The position numbers and the translations under genes are program-made. Of a stretch of 64,000 bases of DNA, positions 37,155 to 46,884 are shown piece by piece; the stretch's first letter is position 1; each line of letters begins with the position of its first letter. The notes beneath the pieces were generated by a model that had not been told where the DNA came from, did not search any database, and saw nothing but the letters and a program-made list of their open reading frames with translations. The DNA comes from Hyalangium gracile (GTDB lineage Bacteria; Myxococcota; Myxococcia; Myxococcales; Myxococcaceae), in NCBI RefSeq assembly GCF_020103725.1, contig NZ_JAHXBG010000004.1, forward strand, positions 62,001 to 126,000. The letters are read 5' to 3'.

Positions 37155-39596
37155 TCACTCGGCGCGCAGCGCCACGACGGGGTCCACCCGGAGCGCGCGG
37201 CGCGTGGGCAGGTAGCTGGCCAGCAGCGAGGTGCCCATCAGCGCCACCACTCCCGCGGCGAAGGAGACAGGGTCCGTGGCGCTCAGGCCGAAGAGCAGCC
37301 CCTCCAGCACCCGGGTGAGCACGGCGGCCCCGGCCAGTCCCAGCCCGATGCCGACCAGCACCGCCGCCATGCCCTGGCCCATGACCAGGCGCAGCACGTC
37401 CCTCGGCCGGGCGCCGAGCGCCACGCGGATGCCGATCTCCCGCGTCCGCTGCGCCACCGACCAGGAGACGACGCCCGCGATGCCCACCGCGGCCAACCCC
37501 ACCGCCAGCGCGGCGAACAGGCCCAGCAGGAGCGCCCGGAAGCGCGGCTGCGCCATCGCCCCGGACAGGAGCGCCTCCGCGGTGCGGATGTTGAACAGCG
37601 GCATCTCCGGATCGATGCGCCGCGCCACTCCGCGGACGGCGGCCAGCAGCGTGCCCGCGTCGCGCTCCGCGCGGACCACCAGCGTGTACTGCCACGCCGG
37701 CACCTGGAGCTGGGACTGGTAGAGCTCCGGCGAGGACTCCTTCTCGAGCCCGAGCTGCCGGACATCTCCCACCACGCCAATCACCTCCAGCCAGGTGGGG
37801 CTCGCCGGGTTGCCCACGCTGACCTTCCGGCCGACCGGATCCTCCTGAGGGAAGAAGCGGCGCGCCATGGCGCTGTTGATGACCGCCACGCGTGGGGCGC
37901 TCTCCGTGTCGCGCGCGTCGAACACCCGCCCGGACAGCAGCGGGATGCCCAGGGCGCGGAAGTAGCCGGGGCTGCTCGTGCGCGCCTCCGCGCAGGGTGG
38001 CGGCCCCGAGCCCAGGGGACGCCCCTCGACGAGCACCGGCTGGCACGAGTCCACCCCGCTCAGCGGCAGCAGGTTGATGGTGCCCGCCTCGACCACGCCC
38101 GGCAGCGCGCGCACCTCGTCCAGCAGCCGGTGGGAGTTCGTCAGCACCTGATCGGGCCGCGTGGTGTTGGGCCTGGGCGTGGTGAGCTCCACCATCAGCA
38201 CCTGCTCGGGCTGGAAGCCGGGATCCACCTGGTGGAGCCGCCAGAAGCTCTTCAGCAGCAGCCCCGCGCCCACCAGGAGGATGAGCGAGAGCGCCACCTC
38301 GCCCGCGACCAGGGACTGGCGGGTCCACTTCTGCGAGCGCCCCGCGGACGTCGTGCGTCCCGCCGCGCCGGAGGTGGCCTGCAACGCGAGCCGTGAGCCC
38401 TGCAGCGCGGGGAGCACTCCGAAGAGCACGCCCGTCGACAGCGACACCGCGAGCGCGAAGGTGAGCACCCGCGCGTCCACCTGCACGTGCTGCACTCGGG
38501 GAACGGCGCCCCCGCTCAGCGCCACGAGCAGGTCAGTGAGCCACAGCGAGAGCAGCAGCCCCAGGGCTCCACCCAGGAGCGCCACCATGAGGCTCTCCAC
38601 CAGGAGCTGGCGCAGCAGCCGTCCCCGGCTGGCCCCGAGCGCGGAGCGGATGGCCAGCTCGCGCTGCCGCATGACGGAGCGGGCGACGAGGAGGTTGGCC
38701 ACGTTGGCGGTGGCGATGAGCAGCACGAAGCCCACCGCCCCCAGCAGCAGGAGCAGCGCCGGACGGACCTCCTGCACGACGGAGTCGGCCAGCGGCATCA
38801 CCAGGGCGCGCTGGCCGGTGTTGGTGGCGGGGAAGTCCTTCGCCAGCCGCTGGTTGATGGCGTCGAGCTCCTCCTGGGCCTGAGCGACGGTGACGCCCGG
38901 GCGCAGCCGGCCCAGCACGGAGATCCACCGCACGCCGCGCATCACGGGCGGAGCGCTCAGCGAGCGGGGGTGCCACAGGTCCGGCACGCCTCGCTTCTCC
39001 ACGATGGGGGGCTCGAGGCCCGCCGGTGCCACGCCGATGATGGTGTTCGGAGCGCCCGCCAGGAAGACGGTGCGGCCGAGCACGGACGGGTCCGCGCCGA
39101 AGTGCCGCCGCCACAGGGGCTCGCTGAGGACGATGACCTTGTCCTCGGGCTTGCCGTCGGCGCCCGTCTCGAAGAATCGGCCGAGGACCGGCGTGACGCC
39201 GAGCAGCGGGAAGAACTCCGGAGAGACGGAGCCGGAGCGCACCTGCACCGAGCCCGTCGAGTCCACCAGGGTGGCGGCGCCGCTGCCGTAGGCCACCAGA
39301 GTCTCGAACGCACGGCTCTCCGCCTTCCAGTCGAGGAAGTCGTTGCTCGACACGCCGTAGTCCGTCCGGCCCGCGTCGCCGGCCTGCCTGGCCCGCTCCT
39401 CATCCACGCCCCACACGCGCACCAGGCGCTCGGGCTCGGCGAAGGGGAACGGCCGCAGGAGCACGGCGTTGATGACGCTGAAGATGGACGTGTTCGCGCC
39501 GACACCGAGCGCCAGCGTGAGAACGACGACCAGGGTCAGACCGGGTTGCCGGGCCCACACCCGGAAGCCGAAGCGAAGGTCTTGCCACATGCACAT
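37155..39596 (-). CDS. ADOP-type (FtsX/MacB) ABC transporter permease
   Basis: An 813-residue permease with the duplicated FtsX layout: one N-terminal helix ([30 protein letters not shown]), a large periplasmic MacB domain (40-260), three helices including the [24 protein letters not shown]-like loop (390-430 region), a second MacB domain (450-660) and a final helix triplet with [18 protein letters not shown]. This is the acidobacterial duplicated orphan permease architecture, usually found without its own ATPase next door, and no ATPase gene is adjacent here. Two ATGs lie six bases apart; neither has a clear ribosome site. Exported substrate is unknown. Confidence 0.9.
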   Translation of the reverse strand: MCMWQDLRFGFRVWARQPGLTLVVVLTLALGVGANTSIFSVINAVLLRPFPFAEPERLVRVWGVDEERARQAGDAGRTDYGVSSNDFLDWKAESRAFETLVAYGSGAATLVDSTGSVQVRSGSVSPEFFPLLGVTPVLGRFFETGADGKPEDKVIVLSEPLWRRHFGADPSVLGRTVFLAGAPNTIIGVAPAGLEPPIVEKRGVPDLWHPRSLSAPPVMRGVRWISVLGRLRPGVTVAQAQEELDAINQRLAKDFPATNTGQRALVMPLADSVVQEVRPALLLLLGAVGFVLLIATANVANLLVARSVMRQRELAIRSALGASRGRLLRQLLVESLMVALLGGALGLLLSLWLTDLLVALSGGAVPRVQHVQVDARVLTFALAVSLSTGVLFGVLPALQGSRLALQATSGAAGRTTSAGRSQKWTRQSLVAGEVALSLILLVGAGLLLKSFWRLHQVDPGFQPEQVLMVELTTPRPNTTRPDQVLTNSHRLLDEVRALPGVVEAGTINLLPLSGVDSCQPVLVEGRPLGSGPPPCAEARTSSPGYFRALGIPLLSGRVFDARDTESAPRVAVINSAMARRFFPQEDPVGRKVSVGNPASPTWLEVIGVVGDVRQLGLEKESSPELYQSQLQVPAWQYTLVVRAERDAGTLLAAVRGVARRIDPEMPLFNIRTAEALLSGAMAQPRFRALLLGLFAALAVGLAAVGIAGVVSWSVAQRTREIGIRVALGARPRDVLRLVMGQGMAAVLVGIGLGLAGAAVLTRVLEGLLFGLSATDPVSFAAGVVALMGTSLLASYLPTRRALRVDPVVALRAE

Positions 39597-39870
39597 TCAC
39601 CCAAGGCCACGGGGACGCCCGGACGGAACCCTCCTCCGCCTGGACTCGCCCTGGCGGCGGCAAGGACGTGCAACGCATATGCCTCCAAGCGGGTTGAAGT
39701 GGCAAGGAGCGCGGCCGAGGGAGCAGGGGTGCCACGCCCCGGAGGGAGCCAGCCTGGCTGTCCGCATGTGGGATCGCCCATTCCAGGAGCGGGAGCAGGA
39801 GCGCGTATTCCAGGGCCCCACGTGATAGAGCGGCTCTCGGGGGCCCGGGGCCGAGCCGGGAGCCTGCGCC

Positions 39871-42084
39871 ATGACCGCCACTTCCACTCCCCGCCTCAGA
39901 GCCTCCCTGGCCCGCTCGACACTGGTCAAGATGGGGGTGGGAGTCGCTGGCATCATCGCCCTGACGACCTTCTTCAGCTACCGCCACATGGTCCGCTCCC
40001 TGCGGGCCGAGGCCCTGGGGTACCTGGAGAAGTACGTCTCGGAGCGCGCGCAGCGCGAGCAGGCCCTCTTCCTGCTGGCGGAGGACAACCATGCCCTCCT
40101 GAAGCGGGCGCTGGAGGAGCGCATCCGCGCCCTGCGCCAGGAGGATCCGAACCCCCGCTTCGAGAGCCTCTTCACGCGGATGCCCGACGGGACGATCCGC
40201 AGCCGCCCGGAGCGCTTCGATGGCCGGCGCATGCCTGGCGTCTTCGTCTCCAGCGGGACGCCGCTCGACGAGGAGCTGCGCCGCCGGCTCCTGGCCACCT
40301 ACGACGTGCTCCACCAGTACGGGCCGGCGTTCCACACGCGCTTCACCAACACCTACGTCACCCTGCCGGAGAAGCTCCTCGCCATCTACTGGCCGGAGAG
40401 CCCCGCCTGGGTCCAGGAGGCGCAGACGGACTCGCCAGTCACCAGCCTGGAGCTCTTCACGATCAGCCTGCCCGAGCACAACCCGAGCCGGCGGACGGCC
40501 TGGTGCGGCATCTTCGCGGACACGGTCATCGGCAGCTGGATGGTCTCGGTCTCCACGCCGCTGGACCTGGATGGCCGCCACGTGGCGACGTTCAGCCACG
40601 ACATCCTCCTCAAGGATTTGATGGGTCGCACGCTCAACGAGCGGCTGCCGGGCTCGTACAACATGATCTTCCGGGACGATGGCCTGCTCATCGCCCACCC
40701 CGAGCTGATGAAGGAGGATGCCGTCGGCACCTACAACATCCGGGAGGCCGACTCGCGCCTGGAGTCTGGCGAGCTGCTGAAGCGCATCTTCGAGCGGGTG
40801 AGGAACCGCCGGCCGGAGCAGACGGTGCTCGAGGAGGGCGACGTGTTCCTGGCGGTGGCTCGGCTGAGGGGGCCGGAGTGGAACTTCGTCACCGTGCTGC
40901 CCAGGAGCGAGGTGACGAGGCCCGCGGCGCTCGCGGCCCGCTATGTCCTGGTGCTCGGCGGGCTGGCCCTGCTCATGGTGCTGGGCATCATGTACGGGGT
41001 GATGCGGGGGCAGATCACCCGCCCGCTGCAGGGCTTCACGCGGGCGGCGGATCAGGTGGCCAACGGGGACTTCAAGGTCCAGATGGACACCTCGCGCGAG
41101 GATGAGCTGGGGCACCTGGCGCGCGCCTTCCAGGTGATGGCGGACGGCGTCCAGCGGCGCGAGGAGGCGCTGCGGCAGGCCAACGACGAGCTGGAGCAGC
41201 GGGTGCGGGAGCGCACGCGCGAGCTGAAGGAGATCCACCGCCGGCTGGTGGACAGCGCGCGCCAGGCTGGCATGGCGGAGATCGCCACCAACGTGCTGCA
41301 CACCGTCGGCAACGTGCTCAACAGCGTGCAGACCTCGGTGCTGATGGCGAAGGAGCGGATGGATGCGATGAAGCTGGACCGCGTGGGCAAGCTGGGGGAG
41401 CTGCTCGAGGCGCACCAGGCCGACCTGCCGACCTTCCTCGCCCAGGACGAGCGGGGGCACATCATCCCCGCCTTCTTGAGCCGGCTCGGGCGGAGCCTGG
41501 AGGAGGAGCGCCGTCGGCTGCACGAGGCGCTCGAGGAGGTCCGCCGCCACACCGAGCACATCAGCGCCATCGTCAACTTCCAGCCGTACGTCGCCAAGGT
41601 CCCGCGCTCGCTCGAGCCGGTCGCCCTGGGAGAGCTCATCGAGGAAGTCCTGCGGCTCGACTCGGCGGCGCTCAGCCGCCATGAGGTGAAGGTGGAGCGG
41701 CACCTGGCCGAGCTGCCCCCGGTGCTGACGGAGAAGCACACGGTGCTCAGGATCCTGATGAACCTGATCAGCAATGCCAGGTACGCCCTGGAGGCCAACA
41801 GCCCGGGGGAGCGGCGCCTGACGTTGAGGCTCGAGCCGCTCGCTGGCGGGCGGGCCCTCCTCGAGGTGAGCGACAACGGCATCGGAATCCCGTCGGAGCT
41901 GCTCACGCGCATCTTCGAGGCCGGCTTCACCACCCGGGCGGAGGGGCACGGCTTCGGCCTGCACTCCAGCGCCATCGCGGCCCAGGAGCTGGGCGGTTCC
42001 CTGAGGGCGTACAGCGATGGGGAAGGGCTCGGTGCCACCTTCCGGCTGGAGCTCCCCTGCCAGCCGCATTCGGCTCCTGCCTGA
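39871..42084 (+). CDS. Membrane sensor histidine kinase
   Basis: A 737-residue kinase. One helix near residue 20-38, a large periplasmic double-Cache-like sensor (40-350), a second helix (VLVLGGLALLMVLGIMYGVM), a HAMP domain (ITRPLQGFTRAADQVANGDF), a coiled coil, then the H box in NVLHTVGNVLNSV. In this subgroup the phosphoacceptor His is followed by Thr-Val-Gly-Asn rather than Glu. The ATPase domain has NLISNARYALEA (N box), DNGIGIP (G1) and HGFGLHSSAIAAQELGG (G2). No response regulator gene is adjacent, so it is an orphan kinase. Signal unknown. Confidence 0.9.
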   Translation: MTATSTPRLRASLARSTLVKMGVGVAGIIALTTFFSYRHMVRSLRAEALGYLEKYVSERAQREQALFLLAEDNHALLKRALEERIRALRQEDPNPRFESLFTRMPDGTIRSRPERFDGRRMPGVFVSSGTPLDEELRRRLLATYDVLHQYGPAFHTRFTNTYVTLPEKLLAIYWPESPAWVQEAQTDSPVTSLELFTISLPEHNPSRRTAWCGIFADTVIGSWMVSVSTPLDLDGRHVATFSHDILLKDLMGRTLNERLPGSYNMIFRDDGLLIAHPELMKEDAVGTYNIREADSRLESGELLKRIFERVRNRRPEQTVLEEGDVFLAVARLRGPEWNFVTVLPRSEVTRPAALAARYVLVLGGLALLMVLGIMYGVMRGQITRPLQGFTRAADQVANGDFKVQMDTSREDELGHLARAFQVMADGVQRREEALRQANDELEQRVRERTRELKEIHRRLVDSARQAGMAEIATNVLHTVGNVLNSVQTSVLMAKERMDAMKLDRVGKLGELLEAHQADLPTFLAQDERGHIIPAFLSRLGRSLEEERRRLHEALEEVRRHTEHISAIVNFQPYVAKVPRSLEPVALGELIEEVLRLDSAALSRHEVKVERHLAELPPVLTEKHTVLRILMNLISNARYALEANSPGERRLTLRLEPLAGGRALLEVSDNGIGIPSELLTRIFEAGFTTRAEGHGFGLHSSAIAAQELGGSLRAYSDGEGLGATFRLELPCQPHSAPA

Positions 42085-42168
42085 CGCGGGGACTGCGCCT
42101 CCATCCAGTTATTCTGGCAGGTGTAGGACCTGATCCTCCCGCGAAGGATTCCTGGCGGGGGAGACGGG

Positions 42169-42992
42169 GTGAGGCGTCTCGCATTCGTGATGCCGTGGGC
42201 GGCGGTGCTCGGGGTGACAGGGGGGGCTCGCTGCGGAAGATGTCCCGGACGGCGGCCTCGGGCGCCATCGAGTCGCTGGGAGCGCCCGGAGAGGAGGAGG
42301 AGTTCCGGCGCAAGGTGGGCCGCCTGGCGGACCACCTCGTGGACGACGCGCTCCAGAACCCGAAGCCGAGCCCGCGTGAGATTGCCCGCGAGCCAGCGGC
42401 CGGCATGCTGGAGGGCCTGGAGGGCTACCTCGCCCAGGAAGGGCAGGGCGAGCAGCTCGGCCAGGCCGGGGCGAGCTCCTTCCACGAGATGGGCCCGGTG
42501 CTGTCCGCGGAGGTGCGGGGGATGGCGCCCGCGACGCGGCTGCTCTTCGCGGAGAGCGGGCGAGGGCTCGTGGACGGGCTCTCCTCGTGCCGCGAGGAGC
42601 TTGCCACCCTCATGGGAGAGATTGCCGACGAGGTGGGCCGCTCCATGGCGCGGGCCATGGCCGAGCAGCTCCGGGCCGAGTTGCGGCAGCAGCTGGACGC
42701 TCCGCCGGATCCGGCGCTGGCTCGGGCCGTCGAGGGTGTGGCGGCTGGGGCGGCGGCCGCGGGCGTGCGAGGCGCCATGGCCGAGCTGGGCCAGACGGTG
42801 CCCGCGTGCAAGGACGGCCCGTGCGCGCCTCGGGTGGTTTCCCAGCTCAGCCGGTCTGCGCTCGGGGGCGCGGTGGCGGCGATGGCTCCCATCGTCCTGG
42901 TCGGGCTCGCGGCCTTCGCGATTGGCGTGGCTGTGGCGGTCCTGGCCGCGCGGGCGATGGCACGGCGTCACGATCTCCGCCGCCGGGCGTAG
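42169..42992 (+). CDS. Membrane-anchored hypothetical protein with apparent frameshift at a G7 tract
   Basis: A GTG at 42169 with GGGGGAG five bases upstream begins a signal-peptide-like stretch (RRLAFVMPWAAVLGVTGG). Within a run of seven G residues (about 42220-42226) the coding pattern moves to another frame, which continues SLRKMSRTAASGAIESL and runs without interruption to 42992. One extra G would join them. The downstream part is acidic/Ala-rich, helical, with a C-terminal membrane segment (VLVGLAAFAIGVAVAVLAA). As written the intact frame could start only at a weak GTG near 42195. A sequencing error, a genuine lesion or slippage-based on/off control are all possible. Function is unknown. 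Confidence 0.55.
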
Positions 42993-43016
42993 CGTGGCGG
43001 AGGTGAAGCCCGCGCT

Positions 43017-43343
43017 TCAGTGCGAGCCGCCCGAGGTGAGCTTCAGGCCGATGATCGACGTGAGCAGCAGCGCGAGGAAGAAGAGCCGTGGTGCCGTCAC
43101 GGCCTCATGGAAGAGCACGATGCCCAGGATCGCCGCGCCCAGCGCGCCGATGCCGACCCATACGGCATAGGCGGTGCCGATGGGCAGGCTCCGGGCGGCC
43201 ATCGACAGCAGGACCATGCTGGCGATGATGGCCAGCACCGTAAGGATGGTGGGCACCGGACGGGTGAAGCCCTCGGTGTACTTCAGACCGATGGCCCAGC
43301 AGACTTCCAGCACCCCCGCGATGATCAGCAGTACCCATGGCAT
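43017..43343 (-). CDS. SMR-family exporter, SugE/Gdx (guanidinium) subtype
   Basis: A 108-residue four-helix small multidrug resistance protein. The essential Glu lies in GVLEVCWAIGLKYTEGF, and the pattern SLPIGTAYAVWVGIGALGAA matches SugE closely. The Gdx subtype exports guanidinium in exchange for protons; the KYTEGF and GTAYAVW patterns favour Gdx over the EmrE-like drug exporters. I saw no guanidine riboswitch in the 190 bp upstream. It stands alone, divergent from the GntR gene. Confidence 0.9.
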   Translation of the reverse strand: MPWVLLIIAGVLEVCWAIGLKYTEGFTRPVPTILTVLAIIASMVLLSMAARSLPIGTAYAVWVGIGALGAAILGIVLFHEAVTAPRLFFLALLLTSIIGLKLTSGGSH

Positions 43344-43536
43344 GACGGGCTCTCTAACCTGTTTCAGGGAAGGCCGGTAAGGCACAAGCGTGTGAGTAGG
43401 CAAAAGGCAGCATTCCGCCATCACCCCATCGTTGCTGCTCGCGGAGATGAACGCAGCCCTTCCCTCGGACTGCCGCACGCGTTGTCAGAGGCCTCTGCTT
43501 GGATGGGAGCGGCTTGCAACGCGAAGGGTGGCGGGG

Positions 43537-44721
43537 ATGGAACACAAGGGGCTGGTGTCGAGAGTGGCGGAGCAGTTGGAGCGAACGATTGCCCTGGGGC
43601 AGTGGCCTAAAGGCAGGCTGCCTTCCGAGCGGCAGATGGCCCAGCGCTATGGGGTGTCGCGCACCACCATCCGAGGCGCCCTCCAGGGGCTGGCCGCCAG
43701 AGGACTCATCGTTCAACACCCCGGGCGACAGAGCCGTACGGTGCCCCTGGGTGAAGCGCTGTCGCTGGAGAGCCTGAAGCTGCTGCTGCCCGAGGGCCGC
43801 CAAGACATGGACCGCCGGCCGCTGCTCGAGGGGTACTTCGCCCTCAAGCGGGAGGTGACGGTGGAGCTACTGGCCGCCTGCTGCGAGCACGCCAGCCAGC
43901 CCGCTGTGGAGCAGCTGCTCAATGCCAGCTTCGCGTTGAGAGATGAGGCCCGCTGGCAGGAGAAGCGCACCCGGTGGGTGGAGCGAGAGTTCGACCTGCT
44001 GAGGCTGGCGGCCCAAGGCGCGGACCGTCCCGGCCACCTGCTGCTCCTGATGTCGTTGGAGAAGGCCTTCCGAGGCTTGGCGGACGCGCTGCTCCCCGCG
44101 CTGCAACCCGCGGCCCTCCAGCAGTGGGCCCAGTGCGTGTTCAACGCCCTGGCCGACCGTGACGCTCAGGCCCTTCGCCAACAGCTGCCGGCGCTGCTGA
44201 AGGCCGCTGACGAGCCGCTGCTCGACCGCCTGGCCCCGGTGCGCGACGCACATACCGCGCCCAAGCCCCCACCGCCTGCCGGGGAGGTGCCCGTGTCGGG
44301 CGAGAACGCCAGCAACTGGTATGCTTGTCATACCAGTTCGCAACAAGTCCGGCCGGCAGGGGCGGGCCCGGTCCAGGCGGAGGTGAGCGCCAGCGCGTGT
44401 GCCACTTCGAGCCGGAACGCACCCTCAGCTCCACCAGCCCCGTTCTCCGCTGTCGAGTGGCAGGGGGATTCCGGCGAGCCCGAAGCCATTCCGGCCCCAC
44501 CTGCCCCTTCCTTCTCCACTGGAGGTGTTCCTGGAACGCCCTGTTATCCGCCCACACTGATGCTGGCCTGGCCGCATCCTTCCTCCTCGGCACTCCCGGC
44601 GGCAGATGCCGAAGGTCCACCTGCCCCGTGCCCGGACGCTTCCACTGCTGAGGAAAGAGGGCTTGTCCCCAGCGAGGATCAGGCCGCTCTGCTGTTGGAC
44701 GCTGGGGAGGCGCCTGCGTAG
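43537..44721 (+). CDS. GntR-family transcriptional regulator with long Pro-rich tail
   Basis: A 394-residue protein. Residues 5-70 are the GntR winged helix (GRLPSERQMAQRYGVSRTTI and LAARGLIVQHPGRQSRTV). Residues about 85-215 form an all-helical ligand domain of FCD style (LLEGYFALKREVTVELLAAC ...). After about residue 235 the sequence becomes Pro/Ala/Ser-rich and low in structure. Codons 240-273 are made of dispersed repeat copy C, which supplies an odd NWYACHTSS stretch, so the tail probably arose by repeat insertion and read-through. GntR proteins bind palindromes with half-sites of the kind seen in that repeat. It is divergent from the exporter gene, 193 bp apart. Confidence 0.8.
   Translation: MEHKGLVSRVAEQLERTIALGQWPKGRLPSERQMAQRYGVSRTTIRGALQGLAARGLIVQHPGRQSRTVPLGEALSLESLKLLLPEGRQDMDRRPLLEGYFALKREVTVELLAACCEHASQPAVEQLLNASFALRDEARWQEKRTRWVEREFDLLRLAAQGADRPGHLLLLMSLEKAFRGLADALLPALQPAALQQWAQCVFNALADRDAQALRQQLPALLKAADEPLLDRLAPVRDAHTAPKPPPPAGEVPVSGENASNWYACHTSSQQVRPAGAGPVQAEVSASACATSSRNAPSAPPAPFSAVEWQGDSGEPEAIPAPPAPSFSTGGVPGTPCYPPTLMLAWPHPSSSALPAADAEGPPAPCPDASTAEERGLVPSEDQAALLLDAGEAPA
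44255..44355 (-). repeat. Dispersed palindromic repeat, copy C (long form, inside the GntR gene)
   Basis: The core (44315-44337) reads ACTGGTATG, spacer CTTGT, CATACCAGT, identical to copy B in reverse orientation. About 60 bases on one side and 18 on the other match copy B. The element lies within the 3' part of the GntR coding region in an open frame. Confidence 0.8.
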
Positions 44722-44772
44722 CTGGTCCCAGCGCCGCGCCAGGGGTGGGCGCTCTCCAGCGCTCAGGTGGGA

Positions 44773-44788
44773 GCCTCGGGCCCGAGGC
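44773..44788. terminator. Palindromic stem between convergent genes
   Basis: A perfect 16-bp palindrome (GCCTCGGG, CCCGAGGC) lies 50 bp after the GntR stop, in the 192-bp gap before the convergent sulfatase stop. It can form a six-base stem with a four-base loop. There is no U tract. Confidence 0.35.
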
Positions 44789-44913
44789 GACAGTGCCGTC
44801 TTGTCCGCGACACCACTGGCCTGCTCGTTGGCTCAGGTCTTCTCTGGCGCCTGGCTTCGCGTCCTACTCCTTTACCCAACTTCCCTGAAGGGGGTAGCAC
44901 GAGCCGAGGCGCG

Positions 44914-46884
44914 CTACTCCGCGGGAGAGGCCACGCGAGGCGGGGAGACTCCGAAGAGTTGCTGGTACAACGCCTCCCGATCCTTCACGGCGCCGCTGTG
45001 CTCCACGGCGCCCCAACGCTCGCCCCAGTATTGGAGCCAGCCGAAGTACCGCGCCTTGAGCGCACGCCCCTCCTCCTGCCGCTCGGCCCACAAGTCGTGC
45101 CGCTCGCCAGGGTCCGCTACCACGTCATAGAGGCGCTCGTCTGGGGGCTTCATGCCCAGCGGGGCCACGTACATGTACTTGAGGCGTCCGTGCACGATGG
45201 CCCCACGCATGCTGGCCACGTCCAGGTGGCTGATGAGGTACGCCGTCGACGAGGCGCGCTCGTGGAACACCGTGCTGCCCGCGTTCAGCACGGGCCGCGC
45301 GTCTCCCGCAAGCCACGTCAGCGTGGCCGCCACGTCCTTCTGCTGCACCACCCGGTCATCGCGCTCGCCGTGGAAGAGGCGCGGGTTGATGAACACCAGC
45401 GGGATGTGGACGGACATATCGAAGAGCCTGTCCCCATGCGCCGAGCCCGCCTCGGGGTGCTCGCGGAAGGCCTCGCCGTGGTCGGCCACCAGGACGATCA
45501 CCGTGTTCTCGAAGAGCCCCCGCCGCTTCAGCAGCTCCACCAGGTCTCCAATGACGAGATCCTGGTACGCCACCGCGTCCCGGTACGCCGCGAAGGAGTT
45601 GGGCGGGTGCGCGTTCTTCATCGGCGCGGGGAACTGGTAGGGCAGGTGGGGATGGTGCGGCCAGAGGATGGCTCCGAAGCGCTGGGTGGGGGCGCCCTCG
45701 ATGAAGCGATCCAGCGCCTTCACCAGCGTGCGGTCCGTGATGGGCGTGTCCAGCGCGGCCAGGTCCTCCCTCATCGTGTAGTACGAGAAGCCCCGCTTCG
45801 TGATGAAGCCGGACTCGCCCATGAAGGGCACCTCGTTGTGGCTGATGAAGGCGTTGCGCATGCCGAGCGCCGCCCAGCGCTCGCCCACCGAGTCCAGCGG
45901 GATATCCGGGAACCTGCCGCCCGCGGTCTCCCAGTAGGGTGACGGGTAGATGCCGAAGAGCAGCGACTCCAGCCCCTTGGTACTGAGCGGCTCGTGCGCG
46001 TAGGCGCGGGTGAAGACGGCCGAGTGGGGCGCGAGCGCCTCCATCCGAGGCATGGGCGGAGCCTCGGGCGAGGGCCAGAAGATGCTCGCGCGCACCGACT
46101 CCAGCACCACCACCACCACGTTGAAGTCTCGCGGCGCGGCGGCCAGCGCCTGCCAGCGCGCATCCAGCTTCGTGGCAGGCGCCCAGTCCTCGGGGGACGG
46201 CTGGCCCCGGGGCATCTGGCCCAGCCGCTCGGGCAAGCTGTTCACCAGCAGCAGTGTGAGCGGAGAGTGGGCCGCCGCGGGGAAGGCCAGCGGGTAGCGC
46301 ACCAGCCGGTAGACGGCGCCGCCAGCCGCCAGCGCGAGCACCAGCAGCAGCAGACGCATGCGCAGCGCCGGGCGCTGGCGCTCCACCGAGCCCTCCCGCC
46401 CGAAGAGGAGCGAGACGCCTACCGGCAGCACCAGCGCCGCGAGCGTGGCCGGCCCCAGGTAGCCCCGCGCCATGCGGCCCAGCTCGGGCAGCGACAGTCC
46501 CGAGAGCTGGAAGCCCTTGGCGTAGGTGTTGATGACCATGAACACCTGGGTGCCCACCAGGTTCAGCCACAGCAGCGCGAGCAGGCCTCCGCGCGCCACC
46601 CAGCGCGCCGCTCTTCCGCCTCGGGCGAGCCGGCACAGCAGCAGCAGCGCGAGCAGCTCGAAGCACAGCGAGGAGACGAAGAGCTGCACCACGCCGATCG
46701 CGCCGGTCGGGTCGCGCCGCCACGCCCCCAGCAGCTCCTTCACCGAGAAGCCCACACCATCCGAGGCGAACACCACGCCGCGCAGGGCCAGCAGGAAGAG
46801 CGCCACCAGCAGCAGCACCCCTCCGGAGCCCAGGCCACGAGCCCCGGCCGGTCGGGGGCCCAGGGTGATGGGCAGCGGCTTCAT
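44914..46884 (-). CDS. Membrane sulfatase-family / phosphoglycerol-transferase-like protein
   Basis: A 656-residue alkaline-phosphatase-superfamily enzyme with five membrane helices in the first 240 residues and a periplasmic catalytic domain. Visible metal and nucleophile sites: VVVVLESVRASIFW (Glu of metal site), HEPLSTKGLESLLFGIYPS (Thr/Ser nucleophile region), VLVADHGEAFREH (Asp-His pair) and SAHGDRLFDMSVHIPLVF (His). This order matches LtaS/OpgB-like phosphoglycerol transferases and membrane sulfatases. There is no CxPxR motif, so it is probably not a formylglycine sulfatase. The ATG overlaps the stop of the spermidine-synthase-like gene, making it the last gene of a three-gene operon. 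Substrate unknown; an envelope lipid or polysaccharide is likely. Confidence 0.85.
   Translation of the reverse strand: MKPLPITLGPRPAGARGLGSGGVLLLVALFLLALRGVVFASDGVGFSVKELLGAWRRDPTGAIGVVQLFVSSLCFELLALLLLCRLARGGRAARWVARGGLLALLWLNLVGTQVFMVINTYAKGFQLSGLSLPELGRMARGYLGPATLAALVLPVGVSLLFGREGSVERQRPALRMRLLLLVLALAAGGAVYRLVRYPLAFPAAAHSPLTLLLVNSLPERLGQMPRGQPSPEDWAPATKLDARWQALAAAPRDFNVVVVVLESVRASIFWPSPEAPPMPRMEALAPHSAVFTRAYAHEPLSTKGLESLLFGIYPSPYWETAGGRFPDIPLDSVGERWAALGMRNAFISHNEVPFMGESGFITKRGFSYYTMREDLAALDTPITDRTLVKALDRFIEGAPTQRFGAILWPHHPHLPYQFPAPMKNAHPPNSFAAYRDAVAYQDLVIGDLVELLKRRGLFENTVIVLVADHGEAFREHPEAGSAHGDRLFDMSVHIPLVFINPRLFHGERDDRVVQQKDVAATLTWLAGDARPVLNAGSTVFHERASSTAYLISHLDVASMRGAIVHGRLKYMYVAPLGMKPPDERLYDVVADPGERHDLWAERQEEGRALKARYFGWLQYWGERWGAVEHSGAVKDREALYQQLFGVSPPRVASPAE

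Noticed and set aside
43344-43536. A guanidine riboswitch upstream of the Gdx/SugE exporter
   Set aside because: I looked for paired hairpins with ACGR loops and for the longer ykkC pattern and did not find a convincing match.
44311-44340. The peptide NWYACHTSS as a conserved protein motif
   Set aside because: The same peptide-like reading appears wherever the DNA palindrome occurs, in either strand and mostly between genes. It is the repeat being translated, not a protein motif.
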